Position numbers and translations under genes: made by a program | Assembly (NCBI GenBank): GCA_028041985.1 | Contig: JAOFNL010000004.1 | Span: 1-32,115, forward strand | From: Psychromonas sp. | GTDB taxonomy: Bacteria; Pseudomonadota; Gammaproteobacteria; Enterobacterales; Psychromonadaceae | DNA length: 32,115 bases | Direction: 5' to 3' | Notes under the pieces: model-generated | What the model saw: only the letters and a program-made list of their open reading frames with translations | Databases searched by the model: none | What the model was told of the DNA's origin: nothing | Part shown: in pieces, positions 10,372 through 21,373 of the stretch | How positions within the stretch are numbered: the stretch's first letter is position 1 | Layout of the letters: every line of letters starts with the position of its first letter

Positions 10372-11421
10372 CTATTTAAACATTCGAGAAATGTTTGTTT
10401 GCATGATGTTTAATAAACTCGATTCAACGGATAATGCGACACTTTTCCCTATTTTTTCAGATAATTTTTTACTTTTTTGATATTGAACTTGAACAATATG
10501 TTTTGCATCCACATGTTCTAATAAATAATCATCACTGGTTTGAATCACGTCAATCAACTTTAAATCGATTGCTTGTGTTCCATACCAATGCTCACCAGTA
10601 GCAATTTTTTCAATATTTAATTGTGGACGATGTTCGCTAACAAAGTGCTTAAATAATTGATGCGTTTCTTCTAATTCTTGTTTAAATTTCTCACGCCCAA
10701 GGTCATCATTTTCACCGAACATCGTTAATGTGCGCTTGTATTGACCAGCCGTCAATTGTTCAAATTCTACATCATGTTTTTTTAATAATTTATTGAAGTT
10801 AGGTATTTGTGCAATAACACCGATAGAACCAATAATAGAAAATGGTGCAGCAATGATTTTATCAGCAACACATGCCATCATATATCCACCACTTGCCGCT
10901 ACCTTATCCACAGAGATAGTTAACGGGATTTTTTTATCTTTTAAACGTTGCAATTGTGAAGCGGCTAAACCATAACCATGGACCATACCACCGCCACTTT
11001 CTAGACGTACAAATACTTCATCAGATTCAGATGCGACACTTAATATTGCAGTCACTTCTTCACGTAACGAAGTAACTTCTTTTGCATCAATGCTGCCTTT
11101 AAAATCGATAACAAATAGCTGAGATTTTATCGCAGAATTATTGCCTTTTTTAGCGAATTCTTTCTCTTGTTTTTGCTCTATTTTAAGTGCTTTTTTATCT
11201 TCTTTTTGTTTTACTTTTAATTGTGCAGGGGTTAATAACTGTTCAGTAATTGATTTTTTCGTGTCATTAATCTGCTCTGATAGATCGGTAATTTCTAATT
11301 CACCTTTCTTACTTTTTTGTTTACTTGTTAGCGCAATAATTGTAATTAAAACAGCAACTACAGTGATGACAAATGTGATAGCTTTTGCTAAAAACAGCCC
11401 GTATTCAAATAGAAATTCCAA
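10372..11421 (-). CDS. sohB: S49 family inner-membrane protease SohB
   Basis: 349 aa; N-terminal TM, S49 core VDKVAASGGYMMACVADKIIAAPFSIIGSIGVIAQIPN and GQYKRTLTMFGEN; adjacent to topA and yciK as in E. coli. Confidence 0.94.
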   Translation of the reverse strand: MEFLFEYGLFLAKAITFVITVVAVLITIIALTSKQKSKKGELEITDLSEQINDTKKSITEQLLTPAQLKVKQKEDKKALKIEQKQEKEFAKKGNNSAIKSQLFVIDFKGSIDAKEVTSLREEVTAILSVASESDEVFVRLESGGGMVHGYGLAASQLQRLKDKKIPLTISVDKVAASGGYMMACVADKIIAAPFSIIGSIGVIAQIPNFNKLLKKHDVEFEQLTAGQYKRTLTMFGENDDLGREKFKQELEETHQLFKHFVSEHRPQLNIEKIATGEHWYGTQAIDLKLIDVIQTSDDYLLEHVDAKHIVQVQYQKSKKLSEKIGKSVALSVESSLLNIMQTNISRMFK

Positions 11422-11548
11422 AATAAATCCTCTTTATATTAAGTCTGCGCACATAATGACAAAAAACAACTGAACGTACAAAAGAGTTTGAGTCTTTTTT
11501 CAAAAAAACAGCTATCATTCAATTTTTTTATCAATAAGAGTATCTTAA

Positions 11549-12286
11549 ATGGATTATATTGCCCCTAATAACTTACTAGTGAACAAAACCATCCTTATCA
11601 CAGGTGCAGGTGATGGTATTGGAAAAGCATTAGCCATTAAATGCGCTTCGTTGGGTGCAAATGTCATTTTATTGGGTAAAACAGTTAAAAAGTTAGAATC
11701 CGTTTATGATCAAATTGAAGCCTTAAATAGACAATCTGCCGCCATTTTACCCGTTGATTTGAAGGGGGCGACTGAAGAACATTATCGTGATCTAGCCGAT
11801 ACTGTAGAACATGAATTTGGTAAATTGGATGCCTTAGTGCATAACGCAAGTCAATTAGGCGTGCTTAGTCCTTTTAAACAAGTTGAAAGTAAAATGTGGG
11901 AAGAAGTTATGCAAGTTAACTTAAATGCCCCCTTTCTACTTACTAAATACCTCATTCCAGTTTTAGAAAAAGCTGAACATGCGAGCGTTATTTTTACAAC
12001 TTCTGGTGTAGGCAACAAAGGTAGGGCTTATTGGGGACCTTATAGCGTGTCTAAGTTTGCAACCGAGGGAATGATGCAAGTTGTTGCTGATGAGTATGAA
12101 GAGAGCTCTCTGCGCTTTAATGCCATTAATCCTGGCGCAACAAAGACAGCTATGAGAGCAAGCGCATTTCCTGCGGAAGATACTCGCTTATTAAAAACAC
12201 CAGAACAAGTGCTCGATACTTATTTATATCTATTAGGGGATGAAAGTGTAGGTATTACAGGGCAACGATTTAACGCACAATCATAG
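11549..12286 (+). CDS. yciK: SDR-family oxidoreductase, YciK-type
   Basis: ILITGAGDGIGKALA Rossmann motif, LVHNAS, YSVSKFATEG catalytic YxxxK; syntenic with sohB/topA. Confidence 0.9.
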   Translation: MDYIAPNNLLVNKTILITGAGDGIGKALAIKCASLGANVILLGKTVKKLESVYDQIEALNRQSAAILPVDLKGATEEHYRDLADTVEHEFGKLDALVHNASQLGVLSPFKQVESKMWEEVMQVNLNAPFLLTKYLIPVLEKAEHASVIFTTSGVGNKGRAYWGPYSVSKFATEGMMQVVADEYEESSLRFNAINPGATKTAMRASAFPAEDTRLLKTPEQVLDTYLYLLGDESVGITGQRFNAQS

Positions 12287-12310
12287 TTTTTAACTACAAA
12301 CCATGAATGA

Positions 12311-12336
12311 AATAAAGGCAGATGTCTGCCTTTATT
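12311..12336. terminator. Bidirectional terminator between convergent yciK and lpxM
   Basis: aataaaggcagatgtctgcctttatt near-perfect palindrome between convergent genes, overlapping the lpxM stop codon. Confidence 0.65.
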
Positions 12337-13297
12337 TATATATTTTTAATCCTTTTTCGGGCCTTGTTTTAAAGAGTCTTAAGGTCCACATATATTGCGA
12401 CCGCTCTAGGTTAACTAGTTTTTCGATAGCCGCATTCATTAAATCTGTATCTATTTGATCATTACCACTTGGAATACCTTCAATAGGTGCATGGCAAATC
12501 ACATCAACCTTGCTAGTTTGCTCGTTATATATCGTATATACGGGAATGACAACGGCATTTCCTAATTTAGCTAATCGCCCTATCACTGGTAATGTCGCTT
12601 TTTGAGTAGCAAAGAAGGAAGAGAATATACTGCTTTCTGGCCCATGGTCTTCATCCGGTAAATAATAGAAATGTGTATTATCACGTAGACTTTTAATCGC
12701 CGGTTTTAGACCTTCACTACGATGGTATAACATCCCTTTACCCGATTGACGTACAAATCTAGTACGATAACGAGTAACAAACCAATCAAATATTGGATTT
12801 TTATAATCATTAAACATACTTGATAATGGATAATCATTGCCTGAAATAGCCGCCACTCCTGAATAATCAAGCCCATAACAATGCGGACCTAGAAATATCA
12901 CCGCTTTATTGTTTTGTTCAGCTTCTCTAATAAAGTGCTCGCCGATAAAATTAACACGATTTTTTAAGAATTCTTTGCTTCTGAATGCTAACTCTCCCAT
13001 CGAAAGTGATATCTGTGCAACAGCTCTAAAGTTTTTTCGCATTAATTTGTCTTTTTCAAGATCGGTATATTCAGGAAAACAGAGACCAATATTGATGAAT
13101 GCAATTCTTTTACGTTTATCTAAAAACTTCATGCCATAAAGCTTGTCTGCTACCCAGCCAGCAAATTTATCACGAGGACGTATAGGCAAATAACTTAAAA
13201 CATATAATAAACCGAGTAATGACCAGTATACCCAATATTGAGGAAGAAAATATTTTTTTTTAAGAGAAGTATCAAACTTAGAATTGTATTGCGTCAT
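12332..13297 (-). CDS. lpxM: Lipid A biosynthesis late acyltransferase (LpxM/MsbB-like)
   Basis: LPQYWVYWSLLGLLYVLSYLPIRPRDK.., GPHCYGLDYSG (HX4D-like), YLPDEDHGPESSIFSSFFATQKATLPVIGRLAKLGNAVVIPVY. Start set to 13297 (AAGGT SD); the track's longer 13354 start overlaps the SRP RNA. Confidence 0.88.
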   Translation of the reverse strand: MTQYNSKFDTSLKKKYFLPQYWVYWSLLGLLYVLSYLPIRPRDKFAGWVADKLYGMKFLDKRKRIAFINIGLCFPEYTDLEKDKLMRKNFRAVAQISLSMGELAFRSKEFLKNRVNFIGEHFIREAEQNNKAVIFLGPHCYGLDYSGVAAISGNDYPLSSMFNDYKNPIFDWFVTRYRTRFVRQSGKGMLYHRSEGLKPAIKSLRDNTHFYYLPDEDHGPESSIFSSFFATQKATLPVIGRLAKLGNAVVIPVYTIYNEQTSKVDVICHAPIEGIPSGNDQIDTDLMNAAIEKLVNLERSQYMWTLRLFKTRPEKGLKIYK

Positions 13298-13333
13298 GAT
13301 TAGACCTTTAACAGGTAATAATGATGTGATGGT

Positions 13334-13447
<114 letters not shown>

Positions 13448-13483
13448 TTGTCACTGCACCAAGTTGTAACACTTGATGCGGCG

Positions 13484-13511
13484 ATTATACGTAAGCACCG
13501 ATATATTTCAA
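13484..13511 (-). promoter_or_regulatory. Candidate sigma70 promoter of ffs
   Basis: Minus strand TTGAAA (13511-13506), 16 nt spacer, TATAAT (13489-13484); predicted +1 near 13477, about 30 nt upstream of the mature 4.5S 5' end. Confidence 0.75.
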
Positions 13512-13566
13512 TAGGTAATTATCTATTTAATGCTAACCGATTAAATTGTCAGCAATTATCTGAAAT

Positions 13567-14355
13567 TTATGAAAATATTAATTCGAATGCAACTAAGATC
13601 ATTAAAACAGAAAATGATTTTTTGAGTATTTTAGGATTTAAACGATGGGTTAACTTAGCACCAATTTTTGCAAAATAAGTGCTACTTATAACAATTCCAA
13701 ATAATGCGGGCCAATAAATATAACCAAAAGAGTGCTCAGGAAGATTAATAGCATTCTGCCCTGCCCATAAATAACCAAATGTGCCAGAAATTGCCAGTGG
13801 AAAACCAGTGGCAGAAGAGGTGGCAATAGCTCTGGTTATATTGACTTTATAAAAAGTTAAAACTGGCACGACTAAAGACCCACCTGCAATACCGAAAAGA
13901 CCTGAAACAAAGCCTACAACACTTCCGATTACTGAGCAGCCAAAGTTTTTAGGTAGCTGTTGTGTCGCTTTTGGCGTGAGTGAAAACCACATTTGAATAG
14001 CAACAAATATTGCATAAACCGCAAAAATATTTTGTAACATTTTACCATCAAGAAGATCAGCGACATAAGCTCCTAACAAACCACCTATAAACATGCCTAA
14101 TGATAATTTTAGGGCTAATGACCAATCTATTGTTTTAGTTTTTTGATGAACATAAATAGTACTTAAAGAAGTGAAAATAATTGAGGCTAATGAAGTGCCA
14201 ATAGCTAAATGAGTTAATACTTCAGTGGGAAAATTTAAATAGGTAAAAGTAAAAATCAGTGTCGGTACAATGACGATTCCACCACCTAAACCAAATAAGC
14301 CGGCTATTATGCCTGCGATTGCCCCCAGACATAAATAACCAACAATCATTAGCAT
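13567..14355 (-). CDS. TauE/SafE-family membrane permease (sulfite exporter-like)
   Basis: Two repeats of the family glycine motif: GAIAGIIAGLFGLGGGIVIVPTLIF and GSVVGFVSGLFGIAGGSLVVPVLTF; multiple TMs. Confidence 0.9.
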   Translation of the reverse strand: MLMIVGYLCLGAIAGIIAGLFGLGGGIVIVPTLIFTFTYLNFPTEVLTHLAIGTSLASIIFTSLSTIYVHQKTKTIDWSLALKLSLGMFIGGLLGAYVADLLDGKMLQNIFAVYAIFVAIQMWFSLTPKATQQLPKNFGCSVIGSVVGFVSGLFGIAGGSLVVPVLTFYKVNITRAIATSSATGFPLAISGTFGYLWAGQNAINLPEHSFGYIYWPALFGIVISSTYFAKIGAKLTHRLNPKILKKSFSVLMILVAFELIFS

Positions 14356-15704
14356 TAGATAATGCCTTTTACTATTTTATCGGCTTTGATTCTTCTTAAT
14401 CTTGAAATCAGTTGTTTTACTTTATCTGGATAGGTTCTCAAATCATCTATCTCTTTATAATCATTGATAAGTCGAGTATGTATAAGAATATTATCTAGTT
14501 CCTCATCCATCAAAGATGCTAACTCTTTATGTGGATCATCAATCAAAAGACCATTCTCTAAATCTAACCGCCATGCTCTTGGATTAAGGTTATGTCCAGT
14601 AAGCAAAGAATGACGATGGTCAGAATAGACCCCTTTTAAATGAAAACTATTTGTTTCATGTTTCCATAAGTGTATTTTGAGGTGACCTTGTAATATCGAA
14701 GTATGATGTTTTTTTGCAAATTTTCTCAAGTTAACTTCATATAAATAGGGTAAAGCAGCAATCGTCTTAAAAGGTTTATCTTCAGGTATATAAAAATCAT
14801 TAGCTGTTTTATCACCAACAACAATAGTAATCTTAATTTTACGTTTTAATAAAGCCGTGATGTCGCGCCCCAATACAGCAGGAAGATTAAAGTAAGGGGT
14901 AAAAAGGATAAGTTCTTGCTCTGTTGATTTGAAAATAGATCTAATAATTTGGTTTAATATATTTTTACTAGACCCAATACCAGTTATAGGTCTTATTGCT
15001 AGCCCTTCTGTTTTAACAGAGTCAAACTTATATCCAGATATTTTTAATTGTCGGCTTAAATTCTTATGATCTTTTTTTATCTCATTAAACTTAGGGACTA
15101 CAGGCGCATTTAATTCAACAACAGCTTCACTTTCAACAATCACTTGTTGTAAATAATTAACCATAGTATCAGCTAATGCTTTCTCGGCGATTAACCAATA
15201 GCGATCAAAGCGGTATCTATCTTGTTGATGAAGATAAATATTATTGATACTTGCACCACTATAAAAAACAACATCATCAAAAATAAACCCTTTAAGATGT
15301 TGCACACCAAAGAGTTCCTTTCTTTTTACAGGTAAGCCTACAATTTTAACGCCACTGCCCTTTAACTTAGCGACACTTTGATACCATGTAGTATTGGTAT
15401 TTCCACCTTTAACTGCTCCAATCAATCCTCGTTGTGCACGATGAAAATCAATACAAATAACGATATCTAATTCAGGACTACGTAATTTAGCAGCATACAA
15501 TGCATCTAATACTTCAGCGCCTGCTTCATCTGCTTCAAGATATAAAGCAGCGAGATAAATACGTTGTGACGCTTCATTAATCTGCTTAAATAACTCCTCT
15601 TTAAATGCTTTAGTCGTTAATAAGCATTTAACATTAGAAGCAGACATAGGAAGCTTTTTCAAATTGGTTAGAAATGAAAGGTTTTCTGTCGTTTGTTTAA
15701 TCAT
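14355..15704 (-). CDS. pssA: CDP-diacylglycerol--serine O-phosphatidyltransferase (PLD superfamily)
   Basis: Two HKD-like motifs (VQHLKGFIFDDVVFYSGASINNIYL; GHLKIHLWKHETNSFHLKGVYSDHRHSLLTGHNLNPRAWRLDLENGLLI); PssA-like throughout. Confidence 0.93.
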   Translation of the reverse strand: MIKQTTENLSFLTNLKKLPMSASNVKCLLTTKAFKEELFKQINEASQRIYLAALYLEADEAGAEVLDALYAAKLRSPELDIVICIDFHRAQRGLIGAVKGGNTNTTWYQSVAKLKGSGVKIVGLPVKRKELFGVQHLKGFIFDDVVFYSGASINNIYLHQQDRYRFDRYWLIAEKALADTMVNYLQQVIVESEAVVELNAPVVPKFNEIKKDHKNLSRQLKISGYKFDSVKTEGLAIRPITGIGSSKNILNQIIRSIFKSTEQELILFTPYFNLPAVLGRDITALLKRKIKITIVVGDKTANDFYIPEDKPFKTIAALPYLYEVNLRKFAKKHHTSILQGHLKIHLWKHETNSFHLKGVYSDHRHSLLTGHNLNPRAWRLDLENGLLIDDPHKELASLMDEELDNILIHTRLINDYKEIDDLRTYPDKVKQLISRLRRIKADKIVKGII

Positions 15705-15793
15705 AAATCTCTATTATGTTATACCATTTCAATTATATATAGTGGTTTTATACTCACTAAAAATGCATAAAATAATTAGTAGTTTTAATATTA

Positions 15794-15827
15794 TTAAGCC
15801 TCATAACAAAACTGTTATGAGGCTTAA
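15794..15827 (-). terminator. Hairpin downstream of the aminotransferase gene, putative terminator
   Basis: Perfect 15-bp stem TTAAGCCTCATAACA-AAAC-TGTTATGAGGCTTAA; the T-run is weak on the minus strand. Confidence 0.65.
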
Positions 15828-15850
15828 TTGCTTAAATCATTTGTGTTGAA

Positions 15851-17041
15851 TTAGAATACTTTTGCTAATGCATCACATAATGGTTCCATATTACTTTTTG
15901 TCATACCGGCTACAGAGATACGACCAGAGCCTACTATGTAAACAGCATGCTGTTCTTTAAGAATATTTACTTGCTCAACAGTTAAACCAGAAAATGAGAA
16001 CATACCATATTGACGACTAATGAAACTAAAGTCACCTGGTACGCCTTTTTCTTTTAATGTTACTACAAATAGATCTCGCATTTCTTGAATACGGTTGCGC
16101 ATATCTGCAACTTCTAAAATCCATTGTTGGTACAGTTCTGCATCATTTAAAATAGTTGTTACGATTGCAGCGCCATGACATGGAGGATTAGAATAATTAC
16201 TACGAATACCAGCTTTAATTTGGCTAAATGCAGCTTCAGCAATATCACTATTTTTTGCTACTAAGGTAATTCCGCCTACACGTTCATTGTATAAGCCAAA
16301 GTTTTTAGAAAATGAGTTCGCAATTAATAACTCTTCATTATATTTTGCGAATACACGCAGACCTTCAGCATCTTCTTCAACGCCTTTACCAAAACCTTGG
16401 TATGCAAAATCAAAAAATGGAATAGCACCTAATTCAGCAGTTAATTTAGCTAAAATTTCCCATTGAGCCGATGTAGGGTCGATGCCCGTTGGGTTATGAC
16501 AACATCCGTGAAATAACACCATATCACCTGCTTCTACAGATTTAAGTGATTCAATCATCGCATCAAAATCAAGATCTTTAGTTTCAGCATCATAATAAGC
16601 ATAACTCGCTACTTCTAAACCTGAAGTTTTGAATACATTGCCATGATTAGCCCAAGTTGGATTACTAACCCAAATCTTTTTAATGCCTAAATGATTAACT
16701 GCAAAATCAGCACCAGTACGAAGTGCTCCTGTACCACCAGGTACTTGTGCTGTACGAGCTCGTTTAGAAGCAATAATGTCAGAGTCTTTACCAAACAATA
16801 AAACTTGAACAGCGTCGCCGTAAGCAGCGATACCTTCAATGGTTAAATAACTCTTTGTTGTTTCTTCAGCAAGTAGACGTTTTTCAGCTTCTTTAACTGT
16901 CGCTAAAATTGGCGTTTGGCCCATTTCATTCTTATAAATACCAACTCCTAAGTTGATTTTATGAGTGCGTTCATCTTTTTTAAATGCATCTGTTAAACCT
17001 AAAATCGGATCCGCAGGTGCCATACTTACTAGTTCAAACAT
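15851..17041 (-). CDS. Aspartate/aromatic aminotransferase (class I)
   Basis: [49 protein letters not shown] lysine region [17 protein letters not shown]. Start set to the internal ATG at 17041. AspC versus TyrB not resolved. Confidence 0.93.
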   Translation of the reverse strand: MFELVSMAPADPILGLTDAFKKDERTHKINLGVGIYKNEMGQTPILATVKEAEKRLLAEETTKSYLTIEGIAAYGDAVQVLLFGKDSDIIASKRARTAQVPGGTGALRTGADFAVNHLGIKKIWVSNPTWANHGNVFKTSGLEVASYAYYDAETKDLDFDAMIESLKSVEAGDMVLFHGCCHNPTGIDPTSAQWEILAKLTAELGAIPFFDFAYQGFGKGVEEDAEGLRVFAKYNEELLIANSFSKNFGLYNERVGGITLVAKNSDIAEAAFSQIKAGIRSNYSNPPCHGAAIVTTILNDAELYQQWILEVADMRNRIQEMRDLFVVTLKEKGVPGDFSFISRQYGMFSFSGLTVEQVNILKEQHAVYIVGSGRISVAGMTKSNMEPLCDALAKVF

Positions 17042-17127
17042 TATTACTTCCTTGATTACTGGTGACAAAAAAAATTAAAATTAATGCTTTATACCATTCT
17101 TACTATTTCAAGCAATCAATTTAATAA

Positions 17128-18669
17128 TTATTCTGACATTTTGCTATCTAATTCGGCTATTTTTGCCTTCCAAATAGCCGGTCCTTGTTCATGCACATTA
17201 TTTCCCAAACTATCAACAGCGACTGTTACAGGCATATCTTCAACATCAAACTCATATATTGCTTCCATCCCTAAGTCGGAAAATGCAACTACACGTGATT
17301 TTTTGATTGCTTTTGCAACTAAATAAGCGGCACCACCTACAGCCATTAAATAAACTGATTTATGCTTAGCAATTGAATCGACAGTTTGTTGACCACGCTC
17401 AGACTTACCAATCATGCCTAATAAACCAGTTTCTTCTAACATAAAATCTGTGAATTTATCCATACGAGTTGCTGTTGTAGGTCCTGCTGGACCAACAACT
17501 TCATCACGCACTGCATCAACAGGCCCTACGTAATAAATAAAGCGCCCATTAAAATCGACGCCTTCGGGTAAACCTTCTCCGCTAGTAATCAGTTCTTGGA
17601 TACGCTTATGTGCTGCATCACGTCCGGTTAAAATTTTCCCCGATAATAATAATGTGTCACCACTTTTCCATTCGCTCATATCAGCTTTAGTCATGTTATT
17701 CACGTTTACACGTTTAACATTCTCACCGACTTCGCGGGTAATTTCTGGCCACTGATCTAATGATGGAGGCGTTAAAACAGCTTCACCTGAACCGTCTAGC
17801 GTAAAATGCGCATGACGAGTGGCCGCACAGTTAGGGATCATAACGACAGGTTTCGAAGCCGCATGGGTAGGACAACTTTTAATTTTAATATCTAAAACCG
17901 TTGTTAACCCACCAAGACCTTGAGCACCTATCCCTAAATTATTAACTCGTTTAAAAATAGATAAGCGTAATTTTTCATCTGTAGTTAATGAATCTGGCTC
18001 GTTTTTAGCTTTTTCTTGTAGTTCAAAAATATCTACAGGCTCCATTAATGACTCTTTCGCCATTACCGCTGCTTTTTCAGCAGTGCCACCAATGCCTATA
18101 CCTAACATACCCGGCGGGCACCATCCTGCCCCCATTGTTGGTACTGTTTTTTCAATCCAATCTTCAATTGAGTCAGAAGGATTTAACATCGCCATTTTAG
18201 ATTTGTTTTCAGAACCACCGCCTTTAGCTGCAACCATGATTTCAACTTTATTACCTTTAACCATTTCAACATGCACAACTGAAGGTGTGTTGTCTTTAGT
18301 GTTTTTACGTGCGCCGGCTGGATCAGCAACAATTGAAGCACGTAAAGGATTGGTTTGCTCGTTATAAGCCTGGCGAACACCTTCATCCACCAATTCTTGA
18401 ATAGTTAACTCTGTTTCAAAACTTACTTTCATTCCAATTTTAACGAATACAGTGACAATACCTGTATCTTGGCAGATAGGTCGTTTTCCTTCAGCGGACA
18501 TACGAGAGTTGATAAGAATTTGCGCAATTGCATCTTTTGCAGCAGGATTTTGCTCCGCTTGGTAGGCTTTATCCATGGCTTGAATGAAATCAAGTGGGTG
18601 ATAATATGAAATAAATTGCAATGCGTTTTTCACGCTATTAATGAAATCAAGTTCTTTAATGACTGTCAT
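17128..18669 (-). CDS. Class I (4Fe-4S) fumarate hydratase
   Basis: GKRPICQDTGIVTVFVKIG, PCT-like CPPGMLGIGIGGT, KPVVMIPNCAATRHAHF, GPAGPTTATRMDKF. Confidence 0.93.
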   Translation of the reverse strand: MTVIKELDFINSVKNALQFISYYHPLDFIQAMDKAYQAEQNPAAKDAIAQILINSRMSAEGKRPICQDTGIVTVFVKIGMKVSFETELTIQELVDEGVRQAYNEQTNPLRASIVADPAGARKNTKDNTPSVVHVEMVKGNKVEIMVAAKGGGSENKSKMAMLNPSDSIEDWIEKTVPTMGAGWCPPGMLGIGIGGTAEKAAVMAKESLMEPVDIFELQEKAKNEPDSLTTDEKLRLSIFKRVNNLGIGAQGLGGLTTVLDIKIKSCPTHAASKPVVMIPNCAATRHAHFTLDGSGEAVLTPPSLDQWPEITREVGENVKRVNVNNMTKADMSEWKSGDTLLLSGKILTGRDAAHKRIQELITSGEGLPEGVDFNGRFIYYVGPVDAVRDEVVGPAGPTTATRMDKFTDFMLEETGLLGMIGKSERGQQTVDSIAKHKSVYLMAVGGAAYLVAKAIKKSRVVAFSDLGMEAIYEFDVEDMPVTVAVDSLGNNVHEQGPAIWKAKIAELDSKMSE

Positions 18670-18754
18670 CAGTCGCTCCCAATAAATAGTAAACAGTTTG
18701 TAGAAAAATAATGGTAATATTATAACACTGACAACCCAAGTTTTTGTTAATAAA

Positions 18755-20194
18755 ATGTTATCTGAATACGAAAAAATGACTTATAGAACAACTAATGTAC
18801 TGATCAAACCACTCGTTTTTTCAGAAAAAACAATACTGACACTAAAACAAAATTTATCATCACTAAACTGGTCCATCTTTTTAGAGTCAGGAAGTATCGA
18901 GCATATCGATAGTAATTGGTCTATTTTCACGGGCAAACCCATTGCGACTATCACCGAATCTGATAAAGGCGCCCTCTTCACTGATCTGCTTCAGGCTAAC
19001 ACCCTACAAATGGATGAAGATCCACTCACTGCGCAATCAATAGTTCGACAACAAATATTCCACTCTGAAAAAACCTCCGATTTTCCTTTTACCGGAGGCG
19101 TGATTGCTGCTTACCATTACGAAATGGGTGAAATATTTGAATCTTTACATCAACAAGAACAAAACAGTGGATTAGACTTAGGCAAATATCATTGCGGTTT
19201 TTACGATTGGGCTATTCTTTATAATTTAAAAACATCTCAATATTTCTTGATGCAACATCGAACGAAGAACCAAGTTGAGTCCATTGAGTCACTTTGGGAT
19301 AAACGCCATCAATGGATTAAGTCAATATCAAACGAAATGACTGCATTTAGTCCATTTAAATTAAAAAATGATTGGTTGGCGTACGCTAACGAATCTGAAT
19401 ATCGACAATCGTTCAATAAAATTCAAGAATACATCTTGAGTGGAGATTGTTACCAAGTCAACCTAGCGCAACGTTTTCAAGCACAATATCAAGGCAACGA
19501 GTACCAAGCTTACCAAGCACTGCTGTCTGAAAATAGAGCGCCATTTGCTGCATATATTCGTTTACCTGAACAAGTTATTATCTCAGTATCACCTGAAAGG
19601 TTCTTACAATCCAATAATGGAAAAATACAAACTAAACCTATTAAAGGTACTATGCCACGAGATTCAGATCCTCACATTGATTTACAAAATAAACAGTACC
19701 TTTTATCTTCCGAAAAAGATCAATCAGAAAATTTGATGATAGTTGATTTATTGCGCAACGATATAGGCAGAGTATGCGAACCTGGCAGTGTTCAAGTCCC
19801 CAAACTATTCGATATTGAAAGTTTTCCCGCTGTTCATCATTTAGTCAGTACGGTAACCGGTATGCTCGATAAACAATACACCTGTGAAGATTTATTGAGA
19901 GCGTGTTTTCCTGGTGGTTCAATAACTGGAGCACCCAAAATAAGATCAATGGAAATAATTTCAGAGCTAGAAAAGGTTAAGCGTGAAATATATTGTGGCA
20001 GCATTGCGTATATAAATGGCAATGGTGATATGGATAGCAGCATTACTATTCGTACTTTAGTTTGCAAAGATGACCATATTTATTGCTGGGCTGGCGGTGG
20101 TATTGTGGCTGATTCAAAAGTTGAAAGCGAATATCAAGAATGTTTTGATAAAGTGAGTAAAATATTGCCTATTTTAAGCACACTTAATCAGTAG
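18755..20194 (+). CDS. pabB: Aminodeoxychorismate synthase component I
   Basis: Chorismate-binding enzyme: SGDCYQVNLAQRF, PIKGTMPRDSDP, LLRNDIGRVCEPGSV, PGGSITGAPKIRSMEII, YCGSIAYI, IRTLV. Start 18755 or 18778. Confidence 0.93.
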   Translation: MLSEYEKMTYRTTNVLIKPLVFSEKTILTLKQNLSSLNWSIFLESGSIEHIDSNWSIFTGKPIATITESDKGALFTDLLQANTLQMDEDPLTAQSIVRQQIFHSEKTSDFPFTGGVIAAYHYEMGEIFESLHQQEQNSGLDLGKYHCGFYDWAILYNLKTSQYFLMQHRTKNQVESIESLWDKRHQWIKSISNEMTAFSPFKLKNDWLAYANESEYRQSFNKIQEYILSGDCYQVNLAQRFQAQYQGNEYQAYQALLSENRAPFAAYIRLPEQVIISVSPERFLQSNNGKIQTKPIKGTMPRDSDPHIDLQNKQYLLSSEKDQSENLMIVDLLRNDIGRVCEPGSVQVPKLFDIESFPAVHHLVSTVTGMLDKQYTCEDLLRACFPGGSITGAPKIRSMEIISELEKVKREIYCGSIAYINGNGDMDSSITIRTLVCKDDHIYCWAGGGIVADSKVESEYQECFDKVSKILPILSTLNQ

Positions 20195-20211
20195 TTCTGT
20201 AACCATCAAAT

Positions 20212-20252
20212 AAAAGCCCAACTTAACGCAGTCATCATATAATTGGGCCTTT
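20212..20252. terminator. Probable bidirectional terminator between convergent pabB and cysB
   Basis: AAAAGCCCAA...TTGGGCCTTTT inverted repeat between two convergent stop codons. Confidence 0.6.
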
Positions 20253-20263
20253 TAAAGGTATTA

Positions 20264-21247
<984 letters not shown>

Positions 21248-21250
21248 TTA

Positions 21251-21283
21251 TATTCCATTTAAATAGGATGTTATTCCATTTAA
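21251..21283. promoter_or_regulatory. Direct repeat TATTCCATTTAA x2 upstream of cysB, candidate CysB or LTTR operator
   Basis: Exact 12-bp repeats at 21251-21262 and 21272-21283 (21-bp period, about two helical turns) 16 bp from the cysB start. Confidence 0.45.
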
Positions 21284-21373
21284 TTCTATCAGACTTCTAA
21301 TATTTACAAAGTCATACTTTCCTATTTTCCACTTTCACACATATATTTATTATTAGTAGCTTATGGAGAAACT

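Noticed and set aside
11141-11473. 110-aa plus-strand ORF opposite the start of sohB
   Set aside because: Antisense of the sohB TM/Lys-rich region; its hydrophobic Cys/Phe-rich composition is what reverse translation of a Lys-rich stretch gives.
13448-13678. 76-aa plus-strand ORF next to ffs
   Set aside because: Overlaps the ffs promoter and the 3' end of the permease gene on the opposite strand; no family signature.
15721-15745. Isolated ATACCA-type sequences (also near 17091 and 29638) resembling the repeat end
   Set aside because: Only about 6-8 nt match, with no extended similarity; chance is sufficient in AT-rich DNA.
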